Below, piece by piece: positions 40,335-49,573 of a stretch of DNA of 64,000 nt. The position numbers and the translations under genes are program-made. Positions within the stretch are counted from its first letter, which is position 1. Each line of letters starts with the position of its first letter. The notes under the pieces are model-generated. The model was not told where the DNA came from. It saw only the letters and a list, made by a program, of their open reading frames with translations, and did no database searches. This stretch comes from Pseudarthrobacter chlorophenolicus A6 (lineage in GTDB: Bacteria > Actinomycetota > Actinomycetes > Actinomycetales > Micrococcaceae): positions 3,327,209 to 3,391,208 of the forward strand of contig NC_011886.1 of assembly GCF_000022025.1 (NCBI RefSeq). The letters run 5' to 3'.

Positions 40335-41684
40335 TCAGGCGCGGCCCTGGTAGACGTCCGGGATGCCGTCCTGGTCCGCGTCAACCCTTTCCAGCTCCTC
40401 GGCCTGCCGGTACTGCCGGTTCCGGGTGCGGAGGATGACGCTGGCCAGCACGGCGGCCAGCAGTGATGCGGTGAGGATGCCCACCTTGGCGTGGTCGTCA
40501 TGCAGGCTGCCCTGTCCGAAGCTCAGCTCGGCTACCAGCAGCGACACTGTGAAGCCGATGCCCGCCAGCAAGGCCACTCCAAAAATGTCGATCCATCGGT
40601 AGGAATCGTCCAGCTTCGCCTTAGTGGTCTTGGTCAGCAGCCACGTGGCACCGAGGATGCCGATGGGCTTGCCAAGGACCAATGCCAGGATGATGCCCAG
40701 CGCCACCGGGTCGGTCAGAGCCGAGCCGAGTCCCTCCCAGCCACCTACGGCCACCCCGGCGGAGAAGAAGGCGAACACCGGCACGGCGATTCCGGCGGAG
40801 ATGGGCCGGAACCGGTGCTCAAAAATTTCCGCCAGGCCGGGTCCGGCTTCGGGCCCGCCGCTCGCCTGCGACCGGATTACCGGGACGGCGAAGCCCAGCA
40901 GCACGCCAGCCACCGTGGCGTGGATGCCGGAGGCGTGCACCAGCGCCCAGGCCGCGAAGCCCAGCGGCAGGAGGATGAGCCAGGCAGCCGCCGGGTGCTT
41001 GCCGAAGAAGCGGCGGTACTTTTGGACCAGGAATGTGAACAAAGCCAGCGGGATCAGGGCCAGCAGCAGCGGACCCGCCTGGAGGTCACTGGAGTAGAAA
41101 AAGGCGATGATGCTGATGGCAATCAGGTCGTCCACCACGGCCAGGGTCAGCAGGAAAATACGCAGGGCGCTGGGCAGGTGTGATCCGATCACCGCAAGCA
41201 CCGCAACCGCGAACGCGATGTCCGTGGCAGTGGGGATGGCCCAGCCGCGCAGCGCTTCCTGGTTGGCGAGGTTCACGGCGGCATAAATTACTGCCGGCAC
41301 CAGCACTCCACCGGCCGCGGCCAGCACCGGGACGATGGACGTGCTGATCTGGCGCAGGTCCCCGGCAACGAATTCGCGCTTGAGCTCCAGGCCCACCAGG
41401 AAGAAGAAGACAGCAAGGAGTCCGTCCGCCGCCCAGGCGCCGAGGCTCAGCTTTAGGTGCCAGGGCTCGTAGCCGACGGTGACGTCCCTGAGTGCGAAGT
41501 AGCTGTCCGATGCCGGCGAGTTGGCCCAGATAAGGGCGATCACGGCAGCGGCCACCAGGAGGGCACCGCCCACCGTTTCCTTGCGGAGGATCTCGCCGAT
41601 CCTCAGGGCTTCGGCGTAGGAGCCGCGGGCAAGAATGGAGCGGCGGGGCTGGGGGTTGTGCGGGGGCTGCGGGGCGGATGTCAC
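40335..41684 (-). CDS. nhaA: Na+/H+ antiporter NhaA
   Basis: Membrane antiporter of 449 residues with about 12 hydrophobic segments. Key features: [33 protein letters not shown] (the Thr-Asp of the unwound helix) and the paired aspartates in [15 protein letters not shown] that bind Na+. It exports sodium in exchange for protons, protecting at alkaline pH and high salt. The last 35 residues are charged and cytoplasmic (ending [11 protein letters not shown]). Confidence 0.95.
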   Translation of the reverse strand: MTSAPQPPHNPQPRRSILARGSYAEALRIGEILRKETVGGALLVAAAVIALIWANSPASDSYFALRDVTVGYEPWHLKLSLGAWAADGLLAVFFFLVGLELKREFVAGDLRQISTSIVPVLAAAGGVLVPAVIYAAVNLANQEALRGWAIPTATDIAFAVAVLAVIGSHLPSALRIFLLTLAVVDDLIAISIIAFFYSSDLQAGPLLLALIPLALFTFLVQKYRRFFGKHPAAAWLILLPLGFAAWALVHASGIHATVAGVLLGFAVPVIRSQASGGPEAGPGLAEIFEHRFRPISAGIAVPVFAFFSAGVAVGGWEGLGSALTDPVALGIILALVLGKPIGILGATWLLTKTTKAKLDDSYRWIDIFGVALLAGIGFTVSLLVAELSFGQGSLHDDHAKVGILTASLLAAVLASVILRTRNRQYRQAEELERVDADQDGIPDVYQGRA

Positions 41685-41776
41685 TGCAGGGTCCTGACTT
41701 TGGGGGTCGACGAAACTATGCCGACCAGACTTCCCGGCGCACCTTCATCCATCCTACCGGCCAGCCAGTTACCGGC

Positions 41777-42613
41777 CTATTTCGCCAGGAATCCGATCAC
41801 CACGCTGTTCCACTCGTCGGCGTGGCTCACGTTGCAGCCGTGCGGCGCATCCCTGATGACGTGGACCTCGCTGTTCGCCAGTGAGGCGTGGGTCCGCTGG
41901 CCGGATCCCTCGAAGGGGACGGTGGCGTCGCCGTCGCCATGAATCACCAGTGCCGGGACCGTGACATCGGCGAGGTCGCCCCGGAAGTCGGTCCCGCCGA
42001 AGGCCGCCATGCAGGCCAGGGCCGCGTTCTTGTTGGCCTGCCCGCACATGGCCCCGGCTTCCTTGCGCTGGACCTCGCTGACCCTGAGGACTCCGTCCAC
42101 GGAGAAGAAGTCGCGGGTGAAGGAATCGTAGAAAGCTGTCTCGTCCCTGACGAGGTCCTCGGCCATGCCGTCCGCCTGTTCAGGGGTCAGGGGACCATCC
42201 GGGTTGTCGTCCGTCCGCATAAGGTAGGGCGTCACGGCGGAGGCGAAGACCACGCTGCGGATCCTCGCCGGTCCGTACAGGCCGAGGTATCGTGCCACCT
42301 CACCGCCGCCCATGGAAAAGCCCACCAGGGTCACGTCCGTCAGGTCCAGCTCCACCAAGACCTTCTGCAGGTCCTCGGCCAGAACGTCGTAGTTGTAGCC
42401 TGCCGGTGGCTTGCTGCTGAGGCCGAACCCCCTGCGGTCATAGGTGATGGGACGGTAACCGGCCTCCTGCAGCGCCGGGATCTGCTCCTCGAAGGATTTC
42501 CCGGAGAGCGGCCATCCGTGGATGAGGACCACCGGGCGGCCCGCTCCGCCGGCATCGTCCACATGCAGGTTGGTGTCCTTGAACAGCCCGTGGTGGGGGG
42601 TAACTTCGGTCAT
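41777..42613 (-). CDS. Alpha/beta hydrolase, non-heme chloroperoxidase-like
   Basis: Protein of 278 residues (ATG 42613). The fold markers are VLIHGWPLSGKSFEEQIPAL, the nucleophile elbow GFSMGGGEVARYLG (Ser), the acid in ALVIHGDGDATVPF and the histidine in DAPHGCNVSHADEW. This layout is close to cofactor-free haloperoxidases/arylesterases. Substrate unknown; no partner gene in the vicinity. Confidence 0.9.
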   Translation of the reverse strand: MTEVTPHHGLFKDTNLHVDDAGGAGRPVVLIHGWPLSGKSFEEQIPALQEAGYRPITYDRRGFGLSSKPPAGYNYDVLAEDLQKVLVELDLTDVTLVGFSMGGGEVARYLGLYGPARIRSVVFASAVTPYLMRTDDNPDGPLTPEQADGMAEDLVRDETAFYDSFTRDFFSVDGVLRVSEVQRKEAGAMCGQANKNAALACMAAFGGTDFRGDLADVTVPALVIHGDGDATVPFEGSGQRTHASLANSEVHVIRDAPHGCNVSHADEWNSVVIGFLAK

Positions 42614-42750
42614 GGCTGACCTTCCGATATGCGGTTTCCGGGCCTCGGTTGAAGCCCGAACATCAGTCATTCGGCAGCATACTTAGTTTCGGATGGGTGC
42701 GGTATCAGGGGTTTCAGCCCAACCCCCGCCCCGGGATCAGCCCGCCGCTA

Positions 42751-43590
42751 TCAGCCTGCAGGGCGGCGCCCGGGACCCGGGCGGCCCGTTGAAGGGCGGG
42801 GCGTGGGACCTGGAACGGCGGGACGCCCGGCAACTACGGCGGACGGTCCGGGGACGGCCCGGCGTTCCGGTGCTGCCCGCCGGTCCCGGGCAGCCTGGTG
42901 GTCCCTGGACTTGTCCCGACTCCCCGATTCCGCGGGCAACCGGTCGGCTATCGCCCTGACCGCCCTGACCAGGTATTCCCGGGCGTCCTCCGAGTTGGCC
43001 AGCTGCACCAGTTCCGCCGCCACCGCCACCAGCTTGACGTTCCGGTAGCTGCTGGTGGCCACCAGCAGCTGGAACGCTTCGTCGGAGCCGATGCCGAGCA
43101 GGCCCATGAGGATGCCCCTCGCCTGGTCGATGACGGTGCGGGATGCGGTGGCGCCCGCCACCGCATCGCGTGCGGTCTGCTCGGTTTCGCGCTGCAGGGT
43201 TGAGGTGAGGTCCACCATCACGCCCTCGATCACTGCGACCTTGCCGTCCGCGCCAACGATGCCCTCGCCGGAAGACAGGACGCGCCTGGTTTTGCCTTTG
43301 GAATCAATGATCCGGTGATACATGCAAAAGTACCCGCCGGTCTGGGCAACCTTAGCCACGATGGCTTCGCAGCGCGGCCGGTCCTTGGGATGCTTGTGGG
43401 CGAACAGCAGTTCCAGGGTGGGAACCACATCCCCGCGGCGGTAGCCGTGCAGCTGGTACATTCCGTCGGACCAGGAGAGCTTCCAGCCGTCCACCTCGGC
43501 CGTGTAGGTTCCGGCAACGCAGTCGTCGTCCCCCAACGCGCTCGAGTACGTATATGGGCCGGGCACGTCCTTCACAGGGGCCACCTCCAT
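42751..43590 (-). CDS. PAS-ANTAR domain regulator
   Basis: Protein of 279 residues. The N-terminal part (about 30-130) is a PAS sensor (WKLSWSDGMYQLHGYRRGDV, CMYHRIIDSKGKTRRVLSSG). It is followed by an ANTAR RNA-binding domain (about 140-200; AGATASRTVIDQARGILMGL, LGIGSDEAFQLLVATSSYRN, VKLVAVAAELV). The last 70 residues are an Arg/Pro/Gly-rich, probably disordered tail (for example RDRRAAPERRAVPGPSAVVA). It is the second ANTAR protein in 7 kb. It stands divergent from the copper island. Confidence 0.88.
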   Translation of the reverse strand: MEVAPVKDVPGPYTYSSALGDDDCVAGTYTAEVDGWKLSWSDGMYQLHGYRRGDVVPTLELLFAHKHPKDRPRCEAIVAKVAQTGGYFCMYHRIIDSKGKTRRVLSSGEGIVGADGKVAVIEGVMVDLTSTLQRETEQTARDAVAGATASRTVIDQARGILMGLLGIGSDEAFQLLVATSSYRNVKLVAVAAELVQLANSEDAREYLVRAVRAIADRLPAESGSRDKSRDHQAARDRRAAPERRAVPGPSAVVAGRPAVPGPTPRPSTGRPGPGRRPAG

Positions 43591-43727
43591 GTAGCAACCG
43601 GTTCCGCCCGCTCAGGCTTACTGTGCCCGTGTGGGCCTTTATACCAGTATGACAAGAGCCAGATTAAGTTGGTAGGCCGGGCTGCCACTTCACCCCGGTC
43701 ATACACTGCGCGGAACGTTTGACCTGC

Positions 43728-43744
43728 ATACCCCCTAGGGGTAT
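43728..43744. promoter_or_regulatory. CsoR-like copper operator
   Basis: ATACCCCCTAGGGGTAT is a near-perfect palindrome with the C-tract/G-tract form of CsoR operators. It lies about 130 bases before the copB ATG, so copper binding to a CsoR repressor would release copB. No csoR gene is next to it. Confidence 0.75.
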
Positions 43745-43874
43745 ATTGGACGTGTTGTCAGTGAAGTGGTATGTCCCGGCCGGCGCCTTCCAGCGCCCAG
43801 CTTTCACAGCCGTTCAACCCCAGCGCCTGCTTGTCCATAAGGATTCTTCCTTCGCCAAGAAAGGACCTGGCCCC

Positions 43875-46043
43875 ATGCAAGACCATTCCCAGCACCATCA
43901 CGACGGCGGCCGCCAGTCCGCCGGCGCGGTCACCGATGCCCGTGCTGCTGCCGCCCCTGCCGGGCACGGGCAAGCTCCCGGCCACGCGCACACCGCGGCA
44001 TCAATGCAGCACGGCGCCCACCCGCACCACGATGACGGCCACACCGTCCACACCTCCGGCCAGCACGCCGGGCACAGCACCGCCATGTTCAAGAACAGGT
44101 TCTGGCTCACGCTGGCCCTGTCGGTTCCCGTGGTCTACTTCAGCCCCATGGTGGGCCACCTCCTGGGCTACATGGCGCCCATGTTCCCGGGCTCGGCCTG
44201 GATCCCGCCGGTCCTGGGAACGGTCATCTTCCTCTACGGCGGCCAGCCGTTCCTCAAGGGCGGCCTGCAGGAACTGAGGAACCGCCGGCCCGGCATGATG
44301 CTGCTGATCGCCATGGCCATCACCGTGGCGTTCGCGGCCTCGTGGGTTACCAGCCTGGGCCTGGGCGGTTTCGACCTCGACTTCTGGTGGGAGCTGGCGC
44401 TCCTGGTGGCCATCATGCTGCTGGGCCACTGGATCGAAATGCGTGCCCTCGGATCGGCGCAGGGCGCATTGGACGCCCTCGCCGCACTGCTGCCGGACGA
44501 CGCCGAGCGCGTCACGCTGTCCGGCACCGAGACAGTACCCGTGTCCGAGCTGCGTCCCGGAGACCTCGTCCTGGTCCGGCCCGGAGCCCGGATGCCCGCC
44601 GACGGCACTGTGGCGGAAGGCCGCGCCGAGTTCGACGAATCCATGATCACCGGCGAATCCAAGACCGTTCCGCGTGGTCCCGGTGACGCTGTGGTGGCCG
44701 GAACCGTGGCCACCGACTCCGGGGTGCGCGTCCGCGTGACGGCGGTGGGCGACGATACTGCCCTGGCCGGCATCCAGCGGCTGGTGGCCGAAGCCCAGGC
44801 GTCGTCGTCCCGCGCCCAGGCCCTGGCCGACCGCGCCGCAGCCTTCCTCTTCTACTTCGCAGCTGGCGCCGGCATCATCACGTTCATCGCCTGGACCCTG
44901 CTGGGCAGTGTCCCCGAGGCCGTCACCCGGACCGTAACGGTGCTGGTCATCGCCTGCCCGCACGCCCTGGGCCTGGCCATTCCGCTGGTGATCGCCATCT
45001 CCACCGAACAGGCGGCCCGGGCAGGCGTGCTGATCAAGAACCGGATGGCGCTGGAGCGCATGCGGACCATCGATGTGGTCCTTTTCGACAAGACCGGCAC
45101 CCTCACCAAGGGCGAGCCCGAGCTCCGGGACATCGCAACAACAGGGACCTTGGACGCTGACAGCCTGCTGTCCCTCGCCGCCGCCGTCGAGTCCGACAGC
45201 GAGCATCCCGCAGCCCGGGCCATCGTCCGCGCGGCGCGGAACCGCGGCCTCACCTTCCCCGCGGCATCCGGGTTTGCTGCACTGGCGGGCCGCGGCGTAC
45301 AGGCAACGGTGGACGGACGCACGCTGCACGTGGGCGGACCCGCGCTCTTGCGCGAGCTTGGCGCCGTCGAGCCTTCCGGTCTGGCCGGGGCCACACACGG
45401 CTGGCGGGAACGCGGCGCGTCCGTCCTGCACGTGCTCGACGGCGGCCGCGTCCTGGGTGCCGTAAGCCTGGAGGATGCGGTCCGGCCGGAGTCGCGGCAG
45501 GCCGTGGCGGCGCTGCAGAACCGCGGCGTCAAGGTAGCGATGATCACCGGCGACGCGCGCCAGGTGGCTCAGGCTGTGGCCGCGGACCTGAACATCGACG
45601 AGGTGTTTGCCGAGGTGCTGCCGGCGGACAAGGACAAGAAAGTGGCGGAGCTGCAGGGCCGGGGGCTGAAGGTGGCCATGGTGGGCGACGGCGTGAACGA
45701 CTCCCCCGCGCTGGCCCGCGCCGAGGTGGGCATCGCCATCGGCGCCGGAACGGATGTGGCCATGGAATCGGCGGGCGTGGTGCTGGCTGGCAACGATCCG
45801 CGTGCGGTGCTGTCCATGGTGGACCTCTCCCGGGCGAGCTACCGCAAGATGTGGCAGAACCTGGTGTGGGCCACCGGCTACAACGTCCTCTCCGTGCCGC
45901 TGGCCGCCGGCGTGCTCGCCTTCGCCGGAGTGGTCCTCTCACCGGCCGCCGGCGCCGTCCTGATGAGCGCCTCCACCATCGTGGTGGCGCTGAACGCCCA
46001 GCTGCTGCGGCGGCTCAAGCTCAACCCCGCCGAGGTGCGCTGA
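43875..46043 (+). CDS. copB: Copper-exporting P-type ATPase, CopB type
   Basis: P1B-type ATPase of 722 residues (ATG 43875). The N-terminus is not a CxxC metal domain but a histidine-rich stretch (DHSQHHHDGG, HPHHDDGHTVHTSGQHAGH), typical of CopB. Conserved parts: MITGESKTV (A domain), the membrane metal site ACPHALGLAIP (Cys-Pro-His, the CopB signature), the phosphorylation site DKTGTLTKGE, SEHPAARA in the N domain and MVGDGVNDSPALA. About eight membrane segments. It exports Cu(I)/Cu(II) from the cytoplasm. Its stop overlaps the next gene as TGATG. Confidence 0.95.
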   Translation: MQDHSQHHHDGGRQSAGAVTDARAAAAPAGHGQAPGHAHTAASMQHGAHPHHDDGHTVHTSGQHAGHSTAMFKNRFWLTLALSVPVVYFSPMVGHLLGYMAPMFPGSAWIPPVLGTVIFLYGGQPFLKGGLQELRNRRPGMMLLIAMAITVAFAASWVTSLGLGGFDLDFWWELALLVAIMLLGHWIEMRALGSAQGALDALAALLPDDAERVTLSGTETVPVSELRPGDLVLVRPGARMPADGTVAEGRAEFDESMITGESKTVPRGPGDAVVAGTVATDSGVRVRVTAVGDDTALAGIQRLVAEAQASSSRAQALADRAAAFLFYFAAGAGIITFIAWTLLGSVPEAVTRTVTVLVIACPHALGLAIPLVIAISTEQAARAGVLIKNRMALERMRTIDVVLFDKTGTLTKGEPELRDIATTGTLDADSLLSLAAAVESDSEHPAARAIVRAARNRGLTFPAASGFAALAGRGVQATVDGRTLHVGGPALLRELGAVEPSGLAGATHGWRERGASVLHVLDGGRVLGAVSLEDAVRPESRQAVAALQNRGVKVAMITGDARQVAQAVAADLNIDEVFAEVLPADKDKKVAELQGRGLKVAMVGDGVNDSPALARAEVGIAIGAGTDVAMESAGVVLAGNDPRAVLSMVDLSRASYRKMWQNLVWATGYNVLSVPLAAGVLAFAGVVLSPAAGAVLMSASTIVVALNAQLLRRLKLNPAEVR

Positions 46044-46588
46044 TGCCGTGCGGCCTCCCGGTTTCCCGTCGCGTGGCGGCGCAGCTCCGCCGCTCGGCGC
46101 TGCTGGCTGCGGTGCTGGCGGTCGTGGCGGGGATCTTCGGAATGCACGTCATGACGGCGGGCCACACCTCGCATGCGGCGCACGCCGGTGCCGCACCGGA
46201 TCCCGGCGCTGCACAGTCCGCTGTTGACGCCGGGATGCCCGCCGCTGACAGGCATCCGGCCGGGCACCATGCGCACCTGGCCGGGAACGCCGGCGTCGCG
46301 CCTTCCCCTGATGCCGTGCGCTCCGCTGACCAGCGTTCCGTCCCCGGAGATTTAGTGGCTCGCCCGTACGTGGCCGAGCCGGCAGCCTGCACGCCGTCGC
46401 ACCCCGGCGGCCAGGATGCCGCGGCCTCCTGCACCCCGCTGGCCAAGACGGGGTCGCTCTCTGCCGAGCCGCCCACGGCAATGCACAGTCACAGTGCCGG
46501 ACGGCCAGCCAGCGCCGGCACTGTCACCGGCTATTCCCACATCGCTCCCAGCCCGTCGCCCTGCGAGCTGTCCATCAGCCGGACGTAA
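46043..46588 (+). CDS. DUF6153-like His-rich membrane protein
   Basis: Protein of 181 residues whose ATG overlaps the copB stop. One hydrophobic segment (LLAAVLAVVAGIFGMHVMTA, about 19-38) is followed by an outside part rich in His, Ala and Pro (HTSHAAHAGAA, DRHPAGHHAHLAG, AMHSHSAG). The pattern fits the DUF6153 family, which is encoded near copper genes in actinobacteria. The His clusters suggest outside metal binding or delivery; this is inference. Two cysteines lie in AACTPSHPGG and SCTPLAK. Confidence 0.65.
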   Translation: MPCGLPVSRRVAAQLRRSALLAAVLAVVAGIFGMHVMTAGHTSHAAHAGAAPDPGAAQSAVDAGMPAADRHPAGHHAHLAGNAGVAPSPDAVRSADQRSVPGDLVARPYVAEPAACTPSHPGGQDAAASCTPLAKTGSLSAEPPTAMHSHSAGRPASAGTVTGYSHIAPSPSPCELSISRT

Positions 46589-46653
46589 GCCGACTGCGCC
46601 GCGCGGCCCCCCGCGCACCAAGCCAGTTCAACTACTCCCCTGAAGGACCACCA

Positions 46654-47274
46654 ATGACCACCAAATTCAAGACCCTGACCCTCGCCGCCGCCCTTGCAGC
46701 CTCCCTTGGCCTGGCAGGCTGTGCCACCGGATCCGGCAGCTCCGGCGGAAACACCATGCCCATGGACCACGGCAGCTCCGCGCCGATGTCCAGCATGATG
46801 CCGGACGCCAACGCGGACCATAACCAGGCGGACATCATGTTTTCCCAGATGATGATCCCGCACCACCAGCAGGCCGTGGAGATGAGCGACATCCTGCTGG
46901 CAAAGCCTGATATCCCCGCCCCGGTGGCCTCGCTGGCCACCCGGATCAAGGACGCGCAGACGCCCGAGATCAAGCAGATGACCGGCTGGCTGGAAGGCTG
47001 GAACGTGCCCACCATGATGGGCGACCACTCCGGCCACGGCATGGGCGGCATGGTGGACGACGACGGCATTGCCCGCCTTAGGGCCGCACAGGGCACCGAC
47101 GCCGCCCGCCTCTTCCTCCAGCAGATGACCGGTCACCACGAGGGTGCCATCGACATGGCCCGGCAGGAAATCAGCTCCGGCAAGTACCCGCAGACCATCC
47201 AGCTGGCCCGCGACATCATCAAAGCCCAGGAAGCCGAAATCACTGAGATGAAGGAACTCCTGGCCGGCTTCTGA
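46654..47274 (+). CDS. DUF305 lipoprotein with Met/His-rich segments
   Basis: Protein of 206 residues with a lipoprotein signal (LAASLGLAGCATG, Cys about 23). A Met/His-rich stretch (TMPMDHGSSAPMSSMMPDAN) and two DUF305 half-domains follow, each with a paired-histidine motif: FSQMMIPHHQQAVEM and FLQQMTGHHEGAIDMA. Between them lies MMGDHSGHGMGGM. DUF305 is ferritin-like and is often found with copper genes; Met and His clusters suit copper binding outside the membrane. It is the third gene of the copper island, 65 bases after the DUF6153-like gene. Confidence 0.9.
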   Translation: MTTKFKTLTLAAALAASLGLAGCATGSGSSGGNTMPMDHGSSAPMSSMMPDANADHNQADIMFSQMMIPHHQQAVEMSDILLAKPDIPAPVASLATRIKDAQTPEIKQMTGWLEGWNVPTMMGDHSGHGMGGMVDDDGIARLRAAQGTDAARLFLQQMTGHHEGAIDMARQEISSGKYPQTIQLARDIIKAQEAEITEMKELLAGF

Positions 47275-47288
47275 CCCCGCCCCGCCGG

Positions 47289-47425
47289 AACGCGCGCTCA
47301 CTCCCGGCGGCTCTCCCCAAACGCGCGCTCACTTCCGGCGGCTCTCCCCGGAACGCGCGCTCACCATGCCAGCGGGTGGTGAGCGCGCGTTAGCCCCCCC
47401 CAAGCAACCAAAGGTGAGCGCGCGT
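47289..47425. repeat. Clustered GCGCGCTCAC repeats with hairpin
   Basis: The unit AACGCGCGCTCAC occurs three times in direct order (47289-47301, 47320-47332, 47352-47364), and in inverted order at 47379-47391 and, less its first bases, at 47413-47425. The first two copies belong to a 30-base direct repeat (47289-47318 and 47320-47349, one base different). The third copy and the first inverted one pair as a perfect 14-base stem with a 14-base loop. It follows the copper island and precedes the phosphatase gene. Function unknown; a terminator is likely at least at the central hairpin. Confidence 0.75.
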
Positions 47426-47518
47426 GCGGGGTGGGGCGGCCGCCGTCGGGCGTGTGCGTGTTAAGTTGAGAGGCACGGACTGTACGGTCCCGGCACCGGC
47501 TGGAAAGAGTAAGTTCCC

Positions 47519-48163
47519 TTGGATATCCCCGCACCAGTAAGAATCCTGACCGTCTGCACGGGCAACATCTGCCGCTCCCCGGTGGCCGAACGGCTGCTGC
47601 AGACAGGACTCAACCAGGTGGTGCCCGGCGGGTTCGAAGTGGCCAGTGCCGGAACAAGGGCGATGGTGGCCGACCCCATGCAGCCAATATCGGCCGACAT
47701 CGTGCGGACCTACGGCGGGAATCCGGACGGCTTCGAGGCCCGGCAGCTCAACTCCAGGATCCTTCGCGGCGTTGACCTGGTGCTCACCATGACGTCAGGC
47801 CACCGCGGTGAGGTGCTGCAGCAGGACGCGTCGATGCTGAAACGGACGTTCACCATCCGCGAGTTCGCCCGGATGCTCGACGTGCTGGACGGCCGCGCCA
47901 CTGAACTCCCCGCCGAGGATCACGGCGCCGACCCGCTGGCCGCGAACACCGCGTACTGGAAGAGCCTTCCGGCCCGTGCCGCGGGCGTTCGCCACCTGGC
48001 CCTGCCGGCGGATTCCGCGGAGAACGACATCATTGACCCGTACCGGCGCTCCCCCGAGGTGTACCGGCAGATGGAGGACGAACTGGCCCCCGCCATCGTG
48101 TCCATCCTCCGGCACGCCCGCCTCAACTCTCCGGTCCGCGGGAACGTCCCCAACTCGCTCTAG
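47519..48163 (+). CDS. Low-molecular-weight protein-tyrosine phosphatase
   Basis: Phosphatase of 214 residues from a TTG start with GGAAAGAG upstream. The P-loop C-x5-R is VCTGNICRSPVAERLL (about 12-27), the C-terminal acid is Asp in IIDPYRRSPEVYRQMEDEL. It is longer than usual LMW-PTPs (about 150) owing to an insertion around residues 110-160 and a tail. Such enzymes often act in polysaccharide export; no capsule genes are adjacent, although an LCP cell-wall protein follows. Confidence 0.85.
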   Translation: MDIPAPVRILTVCTGNICRSPVAERLLQTGLNQVVPGGFEVASAGTRAMVADPMQPISADIVRTYGGNPDGFEARQLNSRILRGVDLVLTMTSGHRGEVLQQDASMLKRTFTIREFARMLDVLDGRATELPAEDHGADPLAANTAYWKSLPARAAGVRHLALPADSAENDIIDPYRRSPEVYRQMEDELAPAIVSILRHARLNSPVRGNVPNSL

Positions 48164-48335
48164 CGCTCCCGCAGGGCCTGTCTCCTGCCTCAGCAGCGGC
48201 TATGACGACGGCGGCACCCGGCTGTGTCCGGCCCGTAACCACCGTGCAGGTGACAGTTTGGCCACGGCTGTAGCCAACCGGGCACCGGCGGGCGGACACT
48301 GATCCCACCACAGTCACGGTGAGGTGAGGGGCACT

Positions 48336-49475
48336 ATGAGCACACCAGGCGCTTCGGACCCATCCGGTCCCGCTGGACCCACCAGCCCGGGCACCTCACA
48401 GCACGGCCGCTGGATGGTGGCGCACGGCCGCCGCCGGTGGATCGCAGCGCTGCTGGCCCTGGTCCTGGTGGCGGCCGCCGTGGTGGCTGTGGTGAGCCTC
48501 AACCGCGCCGGCAACGTCACGCCGCCGGCCGCCCAGGGCACCGCCACCCAAAGCGAAACCCCCACCCCCACGCCATCGGAGACCACGTCCGAAACGCCCC
48601 CGCCACCGGCACCGGCGGCTCCTCCGCCGCCCCCACCCATCGCGGAACTGCCGCCCGGGTCTATGAACATCCTGGTGATCGGCAGTGACATCCGAGGCGG
48701 CACACCGGCAAAGGATGCCGCCGCGCACACGGCAGCCACCGGTGAAGCGCAGGACCACCGGGCGGACACCCTGATGGTGGTCCACGTCCCGGCCGACCGC
48801 AGCACGCTCTACCTCATCTCCATCAACCGCGACACGTGGGTGAACATCCCCGGCTACGGCGGCGCCAAGATCAACGCCGGGCTGGAATACGGCGGCATCG
48901 ACATGCAGACCGCCGCTGTCCAGGAACTGCTGGGAATCACCATCAACCACACCCTGATGCTGGACTTCGGCGGGTTCAAGCTCCTGGTGGACGGCCTGGG
49001 CGGCATCGACGTGAACGTGCCCATAGCGTTCCAGTCCTCCATCGAGACCCAGCATGTTTTCCCCGCCGGCATGAACCACCTTGACGGGCAGGCGGCTCTG
49101 GAGTTCGTCCGCGAGCGCTACGCCTTTTCCGACGGTGACTTCCAGCGGGTGCGGGACCAGCAGATCATGCTCCGCGCCATCCTGGCCCGCCTCACCGCGG
49201 GCGGGGCGCTGAACGACGTCACGGCGGTGCGGTCCCTCGTGGAGTTCGCGTCCTGCTGCCTCACCGTGGACAAAGGGTTCGACCCGGTCCAGGCCGCCAT
49301 CCTGGCCTACAGCCTGCGGAACCTCGATGCCAACGCGATCCGCAGCATGACGCTTCCGACGGCGGGCTCCGGGTTCGTTGCCGGACAGTCGGTGCTGTTC
49401 CCGGATTACGGCGGCATCGCGGCGGTGGGGGCAGCCCTGCGGGAGGGCCGGATCGGCGAACTCGCGAGGCAATAA
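48336..49475 (+). CDS. LytR-CpsA-Psr (LCP) family cell-wall transferase
   Basis: Protein of 379 residues from ATG 48336 (an in-frame GTG lies four codons upstream). A short cytoplasmic lead and one membrane segment (WIAALLALVLVAAAVVAVVS, about 36-55) are followed by a Thr/Pro-rich linker (TPTPTPSETTSETPPPPAPA) and the LCP domain (from about 110). Domain markers: DHRADTLMVVHVPADRSTLY, LISINRDTWVNIPGYG and ALEFVRERYAFSDGDFQRVR. LCP enzymes attach anionic or arabinogalactan-type polymers to peptidoglycan outside the membrane. Confidence 0.93.
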   Translation: MSTPGASDPSGPAGPTSPGTSQHGRWMVAHGRRRWIAALLALVLVAAAVVAVVSLNRAGNVTPPAAQGTATQSETPTPTPSETTSETPPPPAPAAPPPPPPIAELPPGSMNILVIGSDIRGGTPAKDAAAHTAATGEAQDHRADTLMVVHVPADRSTLYLISINRDTWVNIPGYGGAKINAGLEYGGIDMQTAAVQELLGITINHTLMLDFGGFKLLVDGLGGIDVNVPIAFQSSIETQHVFPAGMNHLDGQAALEFVRERYAFSDGDFQRVRDQQIMLRAILARLTAGGALNDVTAVRSLVEFASCCLTVDKGFDPVQAAILAYSLRNLDANAIRSMTLPTAGSGFVAGQSVLFPDYGGIAAVGAALREGRIGELARQ

Positions 49476-49573
49476 CAACGCCGGGGCCGAACCGGGCGCT
49501 GTTCAGCCCGGGCTTACCCGCCGTTCACCCTGCCGAAAAGACCTGTGTGCACGGCGCCTGAAGAGTGGACGGC

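Noticed and set aside
47289..47425. CRISPR array
   Set aside because: The units are short, occur in both orientations, have no regular spacers and no cas genes nearby.
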